From: Nostoc sp. UHCC 0302
Lineage (GTDB): Bacteria > Cyanobacteriota > Cyanobacteriia > Cyanobacteriales > Nostocaceae
Direction of reading: 5' to 3'
DNA length: 64,000 bases
Assembly: GCF_038096175.1 (NCBI RefSeq)
Contig: NZ_CP151099.1
Span: forward strand, 684,501 to 748,500
Part shown: in pieces, positions 36,747-48,200 of the stretch
Layout of the letters: every line of letters begins with the position of its first letter
How positions within the stretch are numbered: position 1 is the stretch's first letter
Notes under the pieces: generated by a model
Database searches by the model: none
Told to the model about the DNA's origin: nothing
Seen by the model: only the letters and a program-made list of their open reading frames with translations
Position numbers and translations under genes: made by a program

Positions 36747-37925
36747 TTATTTAAAGACTCCATTTTTCCATAACTCTAATACCTCCTTGGCTGTAAAATA
36801 GCGTTCTTGCTCAACAGCAAGAGATTTAATCACTGAGCGCATTTTTTCATATTGCTTCCTTGGTTGAGGATTTTGTAGTTGCTTTTCAAATAGATATTGA
36901 AAATTACTGACTCCACTCCATTTACCGAAGAGAACTTCTATGGTGTTGTAAGGCAAAGCAGCATAGCTTTGAGGGTCGCTAAACAAAGAATTGACATGGA
37001 TGCCTGATTCGTGGCGTTGAGCAGTTTGAGAGTAAGGTGCAGCTGGACGAATTCCCAATTGCTCAATGTAATCAGTCACGGCGGCGATCGCATCATAATT
37101 AATCCCTTTGACTTCAATTCCGAAGCGGACTCGCAACCCATTTAATACTTGTTCGTTCGCAACATTTCCGGCTCGTTCACCAATTCCGCAAAACGTACCC
37201 GATACTAAAGTTGCTCCAGCTATGACAGACTGGAGAGTATTTTCCAGAGCCAAGCCCATGTCATTGTGGTAGTGTACCCCGAAAGCAACCCCAGTTGTAC
37301 GTTGTAGCAGGTAGTTAATCCAGATATAGCTCTTTTCTGGAGTGAGGACTCCGACTGTATCACAGAGCATAAAATGGTCGAGATAAGGGCTAAAAGAACG
37401 GATACATTGCACTAAAAAGTCAAAATCGGCTCTTGAGGCATCCTCGGCGGCAAAGTCTACAGTCAGTCCAGCAACTGTAGTGGCATAGTGTAAATTTTCG
37501 ACAATTAAATCAATGGCGTTTTGGCGAATTCTATCGATTACTTTTTTTGGGATATCATCATCAATGGTTTTTCCTTTAAACTCGTTCAACAAACGGATCT
37601 GAGGATCTCGCAGAAATAGCAGGCGATCGGAAAGACCGTAAAAAAGGATGATGCGCTTAACTCCGTACATTTTGGCTTGATCAATGTACTGCTTTCCCGT
37701 CATGGTAGCAGCAGCAATCAGACTATCCAATCCCTCCGATACTAATGATTTGACTAGCTCTTCTTCTTGCTCATGAACACGGGGCATAATGGCTAGTCTA
37801 TCTATTCCAGTTTGGGCAATTAGATGGGCGAGTTTTTGTTTAGTTGAATAAGAGAAGAAAATGCCTGCTTGTTGTTCTCCATCCCGGAGAGTTTCATCAG
37901 AAATTATGATAGGAAGGGTTTCCAT
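36747..37925 (-). CDS. hphA: 2-benzylmalate synthase-like enzyme (HphA)
   Basis: A member of the isopropylmalate/homocitrate synthase superfamily of about 392 residues. It condenses acetyl-CoA with phenylpyruvate (or 4-hydroxyphenylpyruvate), the first step to homophenylalanine or homotyrosine. The motif SDETLRDGEQQAGIFF carries the metal-binding Asp and Arg of the family. GVHYHNDMGLALENTLQSVI and GTFCGIGERAGN hold the metal-ligand histidines and glycine loop. It lacks the C-terminal LeuA regulatory domain, so leucine feedback is not expected. The neighbouring apt genes and the hphB/hphCD pair 24 kb away identify it as HphA rather than LeuA. The ATG at 37925 is preferred; an in-frame TTG lies 18 bp upstream. 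Confidence 0.92.
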   Translation of the reverse strand: METLPIIISDETLRDGEQQAGIFFSYSTKQKLAHLIAQTGIDRLAIMPRVHEQEEELVKSLVSEGLDSLIAAATMTGKQYIDQAKMYGVKRIILFYGLSDRLLFLRDPQIRLLNEFKGKTIDDDIPKKVIDRIRQNAIDLIVENLHYATTVAGLTVDFAAEDASRADFDFLVQCIRSFSPYLDHFMLCDTVGVLTPEKSYIWINYLLQRTTGVAFGVHYHNDMGLALENTLQSVIAGATLVSGTFCGIGERAGNVANEQVLNGLRVRFGIEVKGINYDAIAAVTDYIEQLGIRPAAPYSQTAQRHESGIHVNSLFSDPQSYAALPYNTIEVLFGKWSGVSNFQYLFEKQLQNPQPRKQYEKMRSVIKSLAVEQERYFTAKEVLELWKNGVFK

Positions 37926-38008
37926 TGTTTTAGACCAATTCAAAATTTAAAATTAAGAAAGTCAAACTAATTTAAAAGAATCACTGATTGTAAGCGACGC
38001 TTTTTTGC

Positions 38009-41000
38009 TCATTTCTGCTCTGCTTCCTCTAGGATCACCCTCTGTAATTGTGTGGCTAATAGTTTGACATTGGGTTCATAAAGCATTCGTCCGTGGTTTC
38101 CAGGTACAGAAATCACCTTGACAGGATTTTTAGTATGGGTCTGCCATCCCCAATCTGGTAAATCGTAATCAGAAAAAGCTTGGAGTTCTTGTAAAACAAT
38201 TTCATGATTTTCTTGAGCGCGGAATAAACAAATGGGGGCAGAAATTGGATGATTAGGCTGATAATTCGCGTAATTTAGCGTTAGCACTTTCATTACTTTC
38301 ATATTGGTTTTGAGTAAAGAAAGGGTGGAGTGTTCCGGTAAAACATTATTTCGGTACAAATACTCTGCCGCCAGTTCCCACCTAGTTTGGTCATTGGGTT
38401 GAGCGGCTAAATCGTTGTATTGCAGTTCTAAAGAAACTCCTTTTAAGACTTCAATTCGTCGAATCAATTGCCAGATCCAATCAAGTTCTGCTCTATCAGT
38501 AAAATACTCTGGTTTAGAAACTAGTCCAGCGTCCAAAATAGCGAGTAAACTCACCGTTTCACCTTGCTGTTCTAGCTGAGAAGCTATTTCAAAAGCAACG
38601 GCACAACCTGAAGAGTATCCTGCTAGTATGTATGGGCCTTTATCTTGCTGTTGATGTAATGCCTCAATCAGTTGACTCGCATGAGCTGCTACTGATTCAG
38701 GGAGTGCGCTAAGTTCGTCTCTTCCTGGAGTTTCCAGTCCATAGACTGGACGTTCAGTTCCTAAATTAATTGCTAAATCTCGAAAATAGAACCCGTGTCC
38801 GTTTGCGCCAGGAAGAAAAAATAGAGGGGTTTTATCTCCTTGAGGTTGGAGTGAAAGTAAATCAGGATTTAACTGTTGAACCTCAGTATGACAAAGTTGT
38901 TTTGCAAGTTGAGAAATGGTAGGATTCTGAAATAAAGTACTTAAAGAAAACTGTTGCTCAAACACCTGTTGAATATTGTTGAGCAGTTTGATTGCTAATA
39001 AAGAATGACCGCCCAAGTCAAAAAAGTTATCATGAATCCCAATCTCTTGACGTTCGAGTACAGCACACCACACTTGCATTAGTTGTTGTTCAACTTCGTT
39101 GCGCGGGGATTCATACAAGCCCTCAATTACACCATTTGGAGCAGGTAAAGCTTTCCGGTCGATTTTGCCATTGGGAGTTAAAGGCAACTCATCCAATACA
39201 ATGATCTGAGTAGGTATCATGTAATCGGGTAGACGGGATTTAAGATGATTTTTTAATTGTGTAGACAAATCATTGGTAATTCCCGTTACATAAGCAATTA
39301 AACTCTGGTTACTCTCAGTTTTATATAAGGTGACAATTGCTTCTTTAACTGATGAATGTTGCAACAAAATCGATTCAATTTCACCGAGTTCAATCCGAAA
39401 ACCCCGTAATTTAATCTGATCGTCAATGCGACCGAGATATTCAAGGTTTCCATCAAACCCCCATCTTGCTAAGTCGCCAGTTTTGTAAATTCGCTCAATT
39501 TTACCGAATAATTCCACTTCAATAAATTTTTCGGCGGTTAAATCAGGACGATTGAGATACCCTCGTGCTAAACCCACACCAGCGATGCACAATTCTCCAG
39601 GTATGCCAAGGGGTAATGGTTGATTTTGAGCATCTAAAATGTAAATGCGAATATTAGATAATGGTTGACCAATGGGCGGTTTTTTGCCATTAGGATGACA
39701 AAGAGAAATCGCAGCATTAACTGTAGATTCTGTAGGCCCGTAGCAATTAAATAAACGCCGTCCCGTTCCCCACTGTGACACCAATTCTGCTGAACAAGCT
39801 TCACCACCAACGGTTAGACATTGCAAATCGGGTAAGGTTGCTTGAGGTAAGATAGATAAGGCTGAAGGAGATAAAAAGCCGTGAGAAATTTTGTGATGAG
39901 TTAAGAAATCAACTAAGGTTTGACTGGGTAACAAGGTTTCTTTTTTAGCAAGATACAAGCAAGCACCAGTGACGAAGGTAGTCGCAATTTCAGCAACAGA
40001 TAGATCAAAACTAAAAGAACCAAACTGAAGCAAACGGCTGTTTTGTTTAACTTGAAAAGTTTTCGCCCAAGCCAAACTTAAATTGACAATTGCGCGATGC
40101 TCAATCATCGCTCCTTTTGGTTGTCCTGTTGAACCAGAGGTATAGATAACATAAGCTAAACTATCAGGTGTACTTTGGGAACTAGGATTATCGCTTAATT
40201 CTGCTGTAAAAGTTTCCTCATCTAAACAAATGGCTTGACAAATGTGTTTCAGCTCAGCCAGGGGTAATTGGTGCTTGAGGAAACTTTGAGTTAGTAACAC
40301 CGATGTTCCAGAATCTTCTAACATGAATTTAATCCGCTCTTGGGGATAATTGGGATCAATCGGTACATAAGCTCCGCCTGCTTTCAGGATACCGAGTACA
40401 CCAATAATCATTTCCAAAGAACGTTCAACGCAGATACCAATTAAATCGTCTGGCTGAATTTGGTGATTTTGAATTAGATAATGAGCGAGTTGGTTCGCTT
40501 TTTGATTCAGTTGTTGGTAAGTTAGGCTTTGGGATTCAAAAACTAAAGCAAGATTATCAGGATTTTTGGCAACTTGGGCTTCAAACAGTTCAACTAAAGT
40601 TTTATCGTGGGGATAGTCAGTTTGAGTTTGATTCCAGCGTTGTAGTTGTAGCAGTTCGGCTGCTGTTATCAAAGGCAAAGTATTGATAGGTTGTTGAGGA
40701 TTATCAATAATTCTCTTCAGCAGAACTTCAAACTGTTCTGCCATCCCTTGGATAGCAACCTTTTCAAAAAGGTCGGTAGCATATTCCCAAGAGCAATTTA
40801 ACTGGTTGTCATATTCCATCACCATAAGTGTTAAGTCAAACTTAGCGATCGCACCCTTCACTCCCAGCCATTGAATCTCTAATCCTGGTAAACTCAGGTC
40901 GGGACTTTCATTATTTTCCAGTGCGAACATCACCTGAAATAATGGGTTATAACTCATGCTGCGTTCTGGTTGTAGCTTTTCTACCAGAACCTCAAAAGGA

Positions 41001-42274
41001 ATGTCTTGATGAGAGTATGCATCTAAACAAGTTTGGCGAGTTTGTTGCAGAAACTCGGTAAAACTTTGCTCAGATTGCATTTGGTTACGCAGCACCAGGG
41101 TATTGACAAAAAAGCCAATTAATGAATCAGTTTGGCTATGGGTGCGGTTAGCAATGGGAGAACCAATACACAGATCGTTTTGGCGACTGTAACGAGCCAG
41201 CAGAATACTCAAAGCCGCCAACAAGGTCATATATAGACTTGCACCTTGCTGTTGACTGAAAGTTTTAACAGCATTGGTCAATTCTGACGTTAGGGAGTAA
41301 GTATAGCGATCGCCTCGGTAGCTTTGCAATGCTGGACGGGGGTAATCTGTAGGTAACTCCAGTAATGGGGGAGCATCACCCAGTTGATTTTTCCAGTAAT
41401 TAATCTGGGTTTCTAATACTTGCCCTTGTAACCAGTTTCGTTGCCAAGTTGCATAGTCACTGTATTGAATAGGTAATGGTGCAAGGTTTGGAGTATGACC
41501 TTGGGCAAAGGCGGTATAGGCTTGCCGTAACTCACGCACAAATACCCCCATTGACCAGCCATCACTGATAATGTGATGCATATTGATGAGCAACACATAT
41601 TTCTGCTCCCTTCGGCTTCGCTCAGGATAAACCTTCAATTGCAGCAGTTTTGCTTTAAACAAAGGGCCAGTGTTTAAGTCAAACGGTTCTTGAACATGAG
41701 CGTCGATAAAACGCTGAACGTTTGTTTCTTGATTCCAAGTCCCTAATCCCCAGCGATGCACTGAGCTTGTCGAAGTGTCCCCAGTCCCCAGTACCTGGTA
41801 CGTTAAAACTTCGATGTCCTCTAAATTTGCGATCGCAACTTGGGGTTGTCCCGCCACTGTAGGAAAATACATCCTTAGACTCTCGTGCCGATTGAGCAGA
41901 TAAGCCAAACTAGAATGCAGAGCATCAATATTGAGATTGCCCTTTAGTTGTAAAGCGATCGGCATATTATAACTAGCTGATGACCCTTGGAGTTGCGCTA
42001 ACAGCCAGAGGCGTTGTTGAGCAAAGGAAAGGGGCTTTGGGGCATCATCTGCTAAGGCCGGAATTTCCTCTGCCATGACAGCTTTGGCTTTGGCAGAATT
42101 TAAGAACGCTAATATATCTGCTTTGTTGGCTTGAATTTCTTGCTTTAGTTCAGAAGTTAAGGCGTTTTTACTACTACGAAGCCGTAACTTATCATCTTCA
42201 GCCCAAATTTTGCAGCCCATGTTCTGCAAACGAAGCATTAAAGAAACTACTTGCTGATTTTGTGTCATAGTCAT
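38009..42274 (-). CDS. aptD: NRPS AptD: docking-C-A-T-TE
   Basis: A 1421-residue final module of the peptide synthetase. Residues 1-60 match a TubC-like N-terminal docking domain (LMLRLQNMGCKIWAEDDKLR). The condensation domain follows (catalytic HHIISDG), then the adenylation domain (FDLSVAEIATTF, NCYGPTESTVNAA). The carrier is DNFFDLGGHSLLAIKL, with the phosphopantetheine Ser. The thioesterase has AGYSSGCAVAFE with the catalytic Ser. Specificity residues read by alignment to GrsA are D L A F T G C V N, close to codes for bulky aromatic or homo-aromatic residues. It loads the last residue and the thioesterase closes the ring onto Lys (family knowledge). Two in-frame repeats interrupt the C domain (listed). 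Its start overlaps the aptC stop by ATGA. Confidence 0.93.
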   Translation of the reverse strand: MTMTQNQQVVSLMLRLQNMGCKIWAEDDKLRLRSSKNALTSELKQEIQANKADILAFLNSAKAKAVMAEEIPALADDAPKPLSFAQQRLWLLAQLQGSSASYNMPIALQLKGNLNIDALHSSLAYLLNRHESLRMYFPTVAGQPQVAIANLEDIEVLTYQVLGTGDTSTSSVHRWGLGTWNQETNVQRFIDAHVQEPFDLNTGPLFKAKLLQLKVYPERSRREQKYVLLINMHHIISDGWSMGVFVRELRQAYTAFAQGHTPNLAPLPIQYSDYATWQRNWLQGQVLETQINYWKNQLGDAPPLLELPTDYPRPALQSYRGDRYTYSLTSELTNAVKTFSQQQGASLYMTLLAALSILLARYSRQNDLCIGSPIANRTHSQTDSLIGFFVNTLVLRNQMQSEQSFTEFLQQTRQTCLDAYSHQDIPFEVLVEKLQPERSMSYNPLFQVMFALENNESPDLSLPGLEIQWLGVKGAIAKFDLTLMVMEYDNQLNCSWEYATDLFEKVAIQGMAEQFEVLLKRIIDNPQQPINTLPLITAAELLQLQRWNQTQTDYPHDKTLVELFEAQVAKNPDNLALVFESQSLTYQQLNQKANQLAHYLIQNHQIQPDDLIGICVERSLEMIIGVLGILKAGGAYVPIDPNYPQERIKFMLEDSGTSVLLTQSFLKHQLPLAELKHICQAICLDEETFTAELSDNPSSQSTPDSLAYVIYTSGSTGQPKGAMIEHRAIVNLSLAWAKTFQVKQNSRLLQFGSFSFDLSVAEIATTFVTGACLYLAKKETLLPSQTLVDFLTHHKISHGFLSPSALSILPQATLPDLQCLTVGGEACSAELVSQWGTGRRLFNCYGPTESTVNAAISLCHPNGKKPPIGQPLSNIRIYILDAQNQPLPLGIPGELCIAGVGLARGYLNRPDLTAEKFIEVELFGKIERIYKTGDLARWGFDGNLEYLGRIDDQIKLRGFRIELGEIESILLQHSSVKEAIVTLYKTESNQSLIAYVTGITNDLSTQLKNHLKSRLPDYMIPTQIIVLDELPLTPNGKIDRKALPAPNGVIEGLYESPRNEVEQQLMQVWCAVLERQEIGIHDNFFDLGGHSLLAIKLLNNIQQVFEQQFSLSTLFQNPTISQLAKQLCHTEVQQLNPDLLSLQPQGDKTPLFFLPGANGHGFYFRDLAINLGTERPVYGLETPGRDELSALPESVAAHASQLIEALHQQQDKGPYILAGYSSGCAVAFEIASQLEQQGETVSLLAILDAGLVSKPEYFTDRAELDWIWQLIRRIEVLKGVSLELQYNDLAAQPNDQTRWELAAEYLYRNNVLPEHSTLSLLKTNMKVMKVLTLNYANYQPNHPISAPICLFRAQENHEIVLQELQAFSDYDLPDWGWQTHTKNPVKVISVPGNHGRMLYEPNVKLLATQLQRVILEEAEQK
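41608..41628 (-). repeat. Dispersed repeat inserted in frame in aptD
   Basis: CTTCGGCTTCGCTCAG, a dispersed repeat, adds 8 residues (YPERSRR block) to the condensation domain compared with the matching aptC domain, which reads AKLLQLGEQKNVLL at the same place. Confidence 0.85.
41734..41797 (-). repeat. Nested repeats inserted in frame in aptD
   Basis: The outer part is heptamer repeat (CCCTAATC..., TCCCCAGTCCCCAGTACC). Within it sits a hairpin, CACTGAGCTTGTCGAAGTG, at 41759-41777. The protein gains about 11 residues (GTGDTSTSSVHRWGLGTW region) where the second aptC condensation domain has ITDLRELAPQTQ. Confidence 0.8.
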
Positions 42275-45200
42275 AGTTCAATTTCCTCTTCGTCTGAGTT
42301 TAAAGGTTGCATATCTGCGCTAGAGGAATTAACCCAAATGCAGGTATCTATATAATTTGCCAATTCGCTGAGGATAGGAGACTCAAATACTTGCCGCAGT
42401 GGCAGTTCTACTTTAAATGTGTCGCGGATGCGATAGCACAGTTGGGTGGCTAATAGGGAATGTCCCCCCAAGTTAAAGAAGTTATCATGGCGGGAAATTG
42501 CATTATATTTAAGCAGCTTCGCCCACAATTCAGCCAGCGATTTTTCTGTCGAGGTTACAGGCAATTCAATGTCTGTTGATAAAACAGTTGCATTTGGTGC
42601 AGGTAAAGCTTTGCGGTCTACTTTGCCATTTGGTGTCAATGGTAGTTTTTCTAAGACAATAAAATGGCTAGGAATCATATAATCTGGAAGAGTTTTTTCC
42701 AGAAAATCTCGCCATTCTTCTAATAAGGCTGGATCAACTTGATTAGTGCGATATTGCAACGGTTGATTTGCATAATATTGCCAAGGTTTCAGCCGTAAAT
42801 TTTCCCTTTGATTAAATCGTGGGATTGTCACCTGTCCAGGAATATTCCGTTGAAAAACAACATCGTAATCGGAAAAGTTTGTGGGGCTATATTGGATAAA
42901 AGGCGTATAGGGCAAATCTCGTACTAAAGTTCGGAACGCTTCGGGTTCTATCCCTGATTTGACTTGGGCAACTGCCGCTTTTAAGTCTGAAACATTACCA
43001 TTTAATTGACTAATTTTTTCTAACAATGCCATTTCTGAAGTTAGACGCGCATTCGGAATATTCTTAATACCTATAAAATCGGGTTGCTGAGTTGTTAAAA
43101 TTCTCTCGATTGTTTCTAAATTCAGTTGCTCAGTTTGCCAATCTAACCATTCAGGTTCTGCAAATGGAGTATCTGTTTGATCCAAATGTAAAACAACGTC
43201 ATAACGAAAACGGTTCATTTCCGTCTGACCATAACCTCGTTTCATTTGGATTTGTACATGACTAATCCGAGGAAATCGTTGTTTTAAAGCGATAAAGAAA
43301 TCAGGGTCAATCAGTAATTCGCCTTCGGTGCGGATGCTTTTTTGAATCTGTTGACGCAAGTCCTTTATTGATAATTCATCAGAGGCGCGATAAAATTCGA
43401 CTGCTGTGTGGAAAGCTTCTAGTAAACGGAGATTTCGCACATCCCCGATAAAGATTTTTCCTTGAGTTATTACAGTATTAATAGCGCCTTCGATTACTGA
43501 CAACAAGTAATCCAAAGAAGGAAAATACTGGATAACAGAATTGAGCATTACCAGGTCATAATTATTTGTTTCAATGCCGTCAAACTGGTTAGCTGAACTT
43601 TGTTTTAAAGTAACTTTTTCTTTGAAAGATTGCTGTTGAAGATGTTGTTCAATATAATGCAACCCTGCTGCTGCAATATCTGTACCCAGGTACTTTTGAC
43701 AATGGGGAGCAATTTTCAACAATAACATCCCTGTCCCACAACCGATTTCCCAGATTCGTTTGGGTGCAAGTTCCAGAATTTGGTCAATAGTTTTATCCCG
43801 CCATTCTTGCATCACAGCTTTGGCATAAGGTTTACCCGTATAGCTATCATTCCAACTAGCTAAATTGAGGGTTGGATCATCTTCTATATCTTGTGACTGA
43901 TGGTAAGCATCATTGAAAACTTGTTGCCATAATTCCACCTGTTCACCTTGAAGATATTCATCTTCTTTGCCTGTTGGGACAATATAAGCCACCAGATGTT
44001 GATCGAAATCAGTGTCTTCCCGAACCAGGACAACCGCTTCTTGAATTTTTGAGTGTTTGAGTAAAGATGCTTCAATCTCACCTAATTCAATGCGGAAACC
44101 ACGAATTTTGACTTGGCGATCAATCCGTCCTAAGTATTGTAAATTACTATCAGGCAGCCAACGGGCTAAATCGCCAGTTTTATAAATTCGCTCAGTTTTA
44201 CCGAATAATTCGACTTTGAGAAATTTTTCGGCGGTTAAATCGGGACGATGCAAATAACTCTGTGCTAAACCTGCACCTGCAATGCAGAGTTCCCCAGGAA
44301 TACCAGGGGGAAGGGGTTGGTTGTAGCTATCTAAAATGTAAATGTGGGTGTTAGCGATCGCTTTACCAATAGTTGGTTCATGCTGGGCATTTCTAGCAAC
44401 TTTCGTAAATGTAGAGTAAGTTGTGTCCTCAGAAGGGCCATAGAGGTTATAAACCTCCTTCACTGATGTGGTTTGATATAAAGCCTGTACCAGACTATTT
44501 TTTAATGGTTCGCCAGCTAAATTGATAACTTGCACACTTGCCGGAATAGCATTCATATTCAGCAGTTCCGCAGCAGCACTTGGTACAGTATTAATCAAAG
44601 TTATCGGTACAGGACTCTTATGTGCTTGCTCAATGTAGAGTGCATTTTCCACCACAATGACACTACCACCTTGAGTCAGTGGAACAAAAATTTCAAAAAT
44701 GGATAGATCGAAACAGATTGAGGTTGATGCTAAGACACCTGCAAGCTGTTCTGCGGTGTAGACTGAATGCGCCCATTTTACTAGAGTTACTGGGCTAGAG
44801 TGTGCGATCGCAACACCTTTAGGTCGCCCTGTGGAACCCGAAGTATAAATTATATAAGCTAAATCATCAGGGCTACTTTGCAGATTGGGATTATCTGTTG
44901 GCTGATCAGTCCATGTTTGTTCATCTATAAATACTAGTTGAGCAGTATTTATGAGCTTTTCTAAGGGAAGTTGCTTTTTAAGAGATTTAGTTGTTAGTAA
45001 TACAGAAGCATTACTATCTTCGAGCATTAAATAAATGCGTTCTTGGGGATAATTTGGATCAATCGGCACATAAGCCCCACCTGCTTTGAGGATAGCAAAT
45101 ATACCGATGAGCATTTCCAGAGAACGATCCACACAAATCGCTATCAATGGATTATCAGGTAATTGTTGCTCCCTTTTGAGTTCCAACAAATAATGCGCTA

Positions 45201-48200
45201 GCTTATTAGCTTGTCGGTTGAGTTCTTGATAACTCAGACTTTGCTCTTCAAACACCACCGCAATGTTATCCGGCGTTTTTGCTACCTGTTGTTCAAACAG
45301 AGTTATCAACGTCTGGTTTTTGAGGTAATCTGTGTTGGTTTGATTCCAAACTTGCAGTTGTTGAATTTCTGCTGAGGTGATTATGGGTAGCTGATGAATC
45401 GGCTGTTGGGGATTTTGGGTAATTGCTTCCAGCAAAACTTCAAAGTGTCCCGCCATGCGTTGAATCGTTTCAGCCTCAAATAAATCTGTGGCATATTCCC
45501 ACATACAATGCAATTCGTCTTCCCTTTCGCAAAGATCCAATATCAGGTCAAACTTGGCAAATGGGAAACTTTGCTCTAACCATTGAATCTCAAGCCCTGG
45601 TAAATTAATATTTTTCCCTGCTTCTTGAGTATTTTGCAACACCATCATCACTTGGAATAAGGGATTATGGCTCAGACTGCGTTCTGGTTGCAGTTGTTCT
45701 ACCAAATACTCAAAGGGAATATCTTGATGAGCATAGGCATCTAGGCAAGTTTGGCAGGTTTGTTGGAGTAATTTGCTAAATTCTAGCTCTGGCTTAACTT
45801 TGCTCCGCAATACTAAGGTATTGACAAAAAAGCCGATTAACCATTCTGTATTGCTATGGGTGCGGTTAGCGATCGCAGAACCAACACATAAATCCTCTTG
45901 ACGGCTATAACGCGATAGTAAAATATTAAAAGCCGTTAACAGGGTCATAAACAAACTAACCCCGTGTTTTTGACTTATGATTTTGAGTTTCTGAGTCAGT
46001 TCATTGCTCAAACTATATTCTTCACGCCCACCCTGGTAACTTTGTTGCGCTGGACGGGGATGGTCAGTAGGCAAATCTAGCAATCGAGGAGCATCGCCTA
46101 GTTGTTGTTTCCAGTAATTTTCCTGGCTTTCTAAAATCTCCCCTTGTAACCAATTGCGCTGCCAAGCTGCGTAATCACTATACTGAATCGGCAACGGTGA
46201 CAAATTTGGAGTCTCACCCGCAGCAAAAGCCGAATAAGCCTGTTCCCATTCGCGCTTAAATACACCCATTGACCAGCCATCACTGATAATGTGGTGCATA
46301 TTAATGAGCAGCACATTTTTCTGTTCGCCCAGTTGTAGCAGTTTCGCTTTGAATAAGGGGCCGGTATTTAAGTCAAAGGGTTCTTGAGCATGAGTATCTG
46401 ACAACCGTTGTACGGTTTCTGCTTGAGTTTGGGGAGCGAGTTCCCGTAAATCTGTGATTGCTAGTACTTCTATATCCTCTGGATTTTTGACGACTACTTG
46501 CGCCTCTCCCTCAAGTGCAGGAAAATAGGTGCGTAGAATGGCATGGCGATCGAGGAGATAATCAAAACTTGCACGCAAAGCTTCTATATTCAAGTTCCCG
46601 TCAAGTTGCAGCGCCGTTGACATATTGTAAGTCGCCGAGGTTCCTGTGCCTTCAAGTTGGGCTAAAAACCAGAGTCTTGATTGGGAAAAGGACAGAGTTT
46701 TGGGAGCATTTTCAGGCTGTGGTGTAATAGTTGGTAAGGCGGAAGTAGGGGCGCAAGGCGTTGCGCCCCTAACGTCAATTTCCCATGCCAACTCAGACAA
46801 AACACTCTGCTCAAATACCTTGCGGACAGGCACTTCTACCCCAAAACTGTCACGAATTCGGGCAACCAATTGGGTTGCTAACAGGGAATGTCCCCCCAGT
46901 TCAAAGAAGTTGTCTCGACGACCAACAGATTTAGTTTTCAGAAGACTTTGCCATAAACTAGCCAGCAGTTCTTCAGTCGGGGTAACAAGGGCTTCAAAGT
47001 TAGTGGAAGTATCTGCATCTGGTGCAGGTAATGCTTTACGATCTAGCTTACCGTTAGGGGTAAGGGGCAACTGATCCAACACCATAATCTGGCTAGGAAT
47101 CATATAATTCGGCAGGCGATTTTTCAGGTAGTCTTTGAGTTGACTGCCTAAATTGTTGGATTTTTTATTTGCCGTGACATAAGCCACTAATCTGGGATTA
47201 TTATCAGTTTCATATAAAATAACAACAGCTTCTTTAACTAAAGAGTGCTGCAATAATAGCGATTCAATTTCACCGAGTTCAATCCTAAAGCCCCGCAGTT
47301 TAACTTGCTCATCAATGCGACCGAGATATTCAAGGTTTCCATCATCTCTCCATCTTGCTAAGTCGCCAGTTTTGTAAATTCGCTCAGTTTTGCCAAATAA
47401 TTCAACTTCAACAAATTTTTCGGTGGTTAAATCGGGACGGTTGAGATAGCCTCGTGCTAAACCGACTCCAGCGATAGACAATTCTCCAGGAATGCCAGGG
47501 GGTAAAGGTTGATTGTGAGCATCTAAAATGTAAATGCGGATATTAGACAACGGTTGACCGATAGAGGGTTTTTTCCCGTTCGGTTCACAACTAGATATAC
47601 TGGCGATAACCGTTGATTCCGTCGGCCCATAGCAGTTAAAGAAACGTCGTTTTGTTCCCCACTGTGTTACCAACTCTGCTGCACAAGCTTCACCACCAAC
47701 GATTACGGCTTGCAAATCAGGTAATAAGTCTTGAGGTAATACAGATAAAGCGGAAGGAGATAGCGTTAAATGGGAAATTTTGCGATCGCGCAACAAGTCA
47801 ACTAAAGTTTGACTAGGTAACAAAGTTTCTTTCTTGGCTAAATACAAACAAGCACCTGCGGATAAAGCAGTGGCAATTTCACCAATAGATAAATCGAAAC
47901 TAAAAGAGCCAAACTGAAGCCAACGGCTGTAGTGTTTAATTTGAAAAGTTTCAGCCCAGGCTAAACTTAGGTTGACAATTGCGCGATGCTCAATCATCAC
48001 CCCTTTAGGTTGTCCCGTTGAACCAGAGGTATAAATTATATAAGCTAAATTATCAGGGGTACTTTGAGAATTGGGATTATCTATTAATTCTTGGGCAAAA
48101 GTTTTCTCATCCAAACAAATGACCTGGTGTTTGAGTTTAGCTAAAGGTAATTGTTCTTTAAGGTGACTTTGGGTCAGCAATACCGATGTCCCAGAATCTT

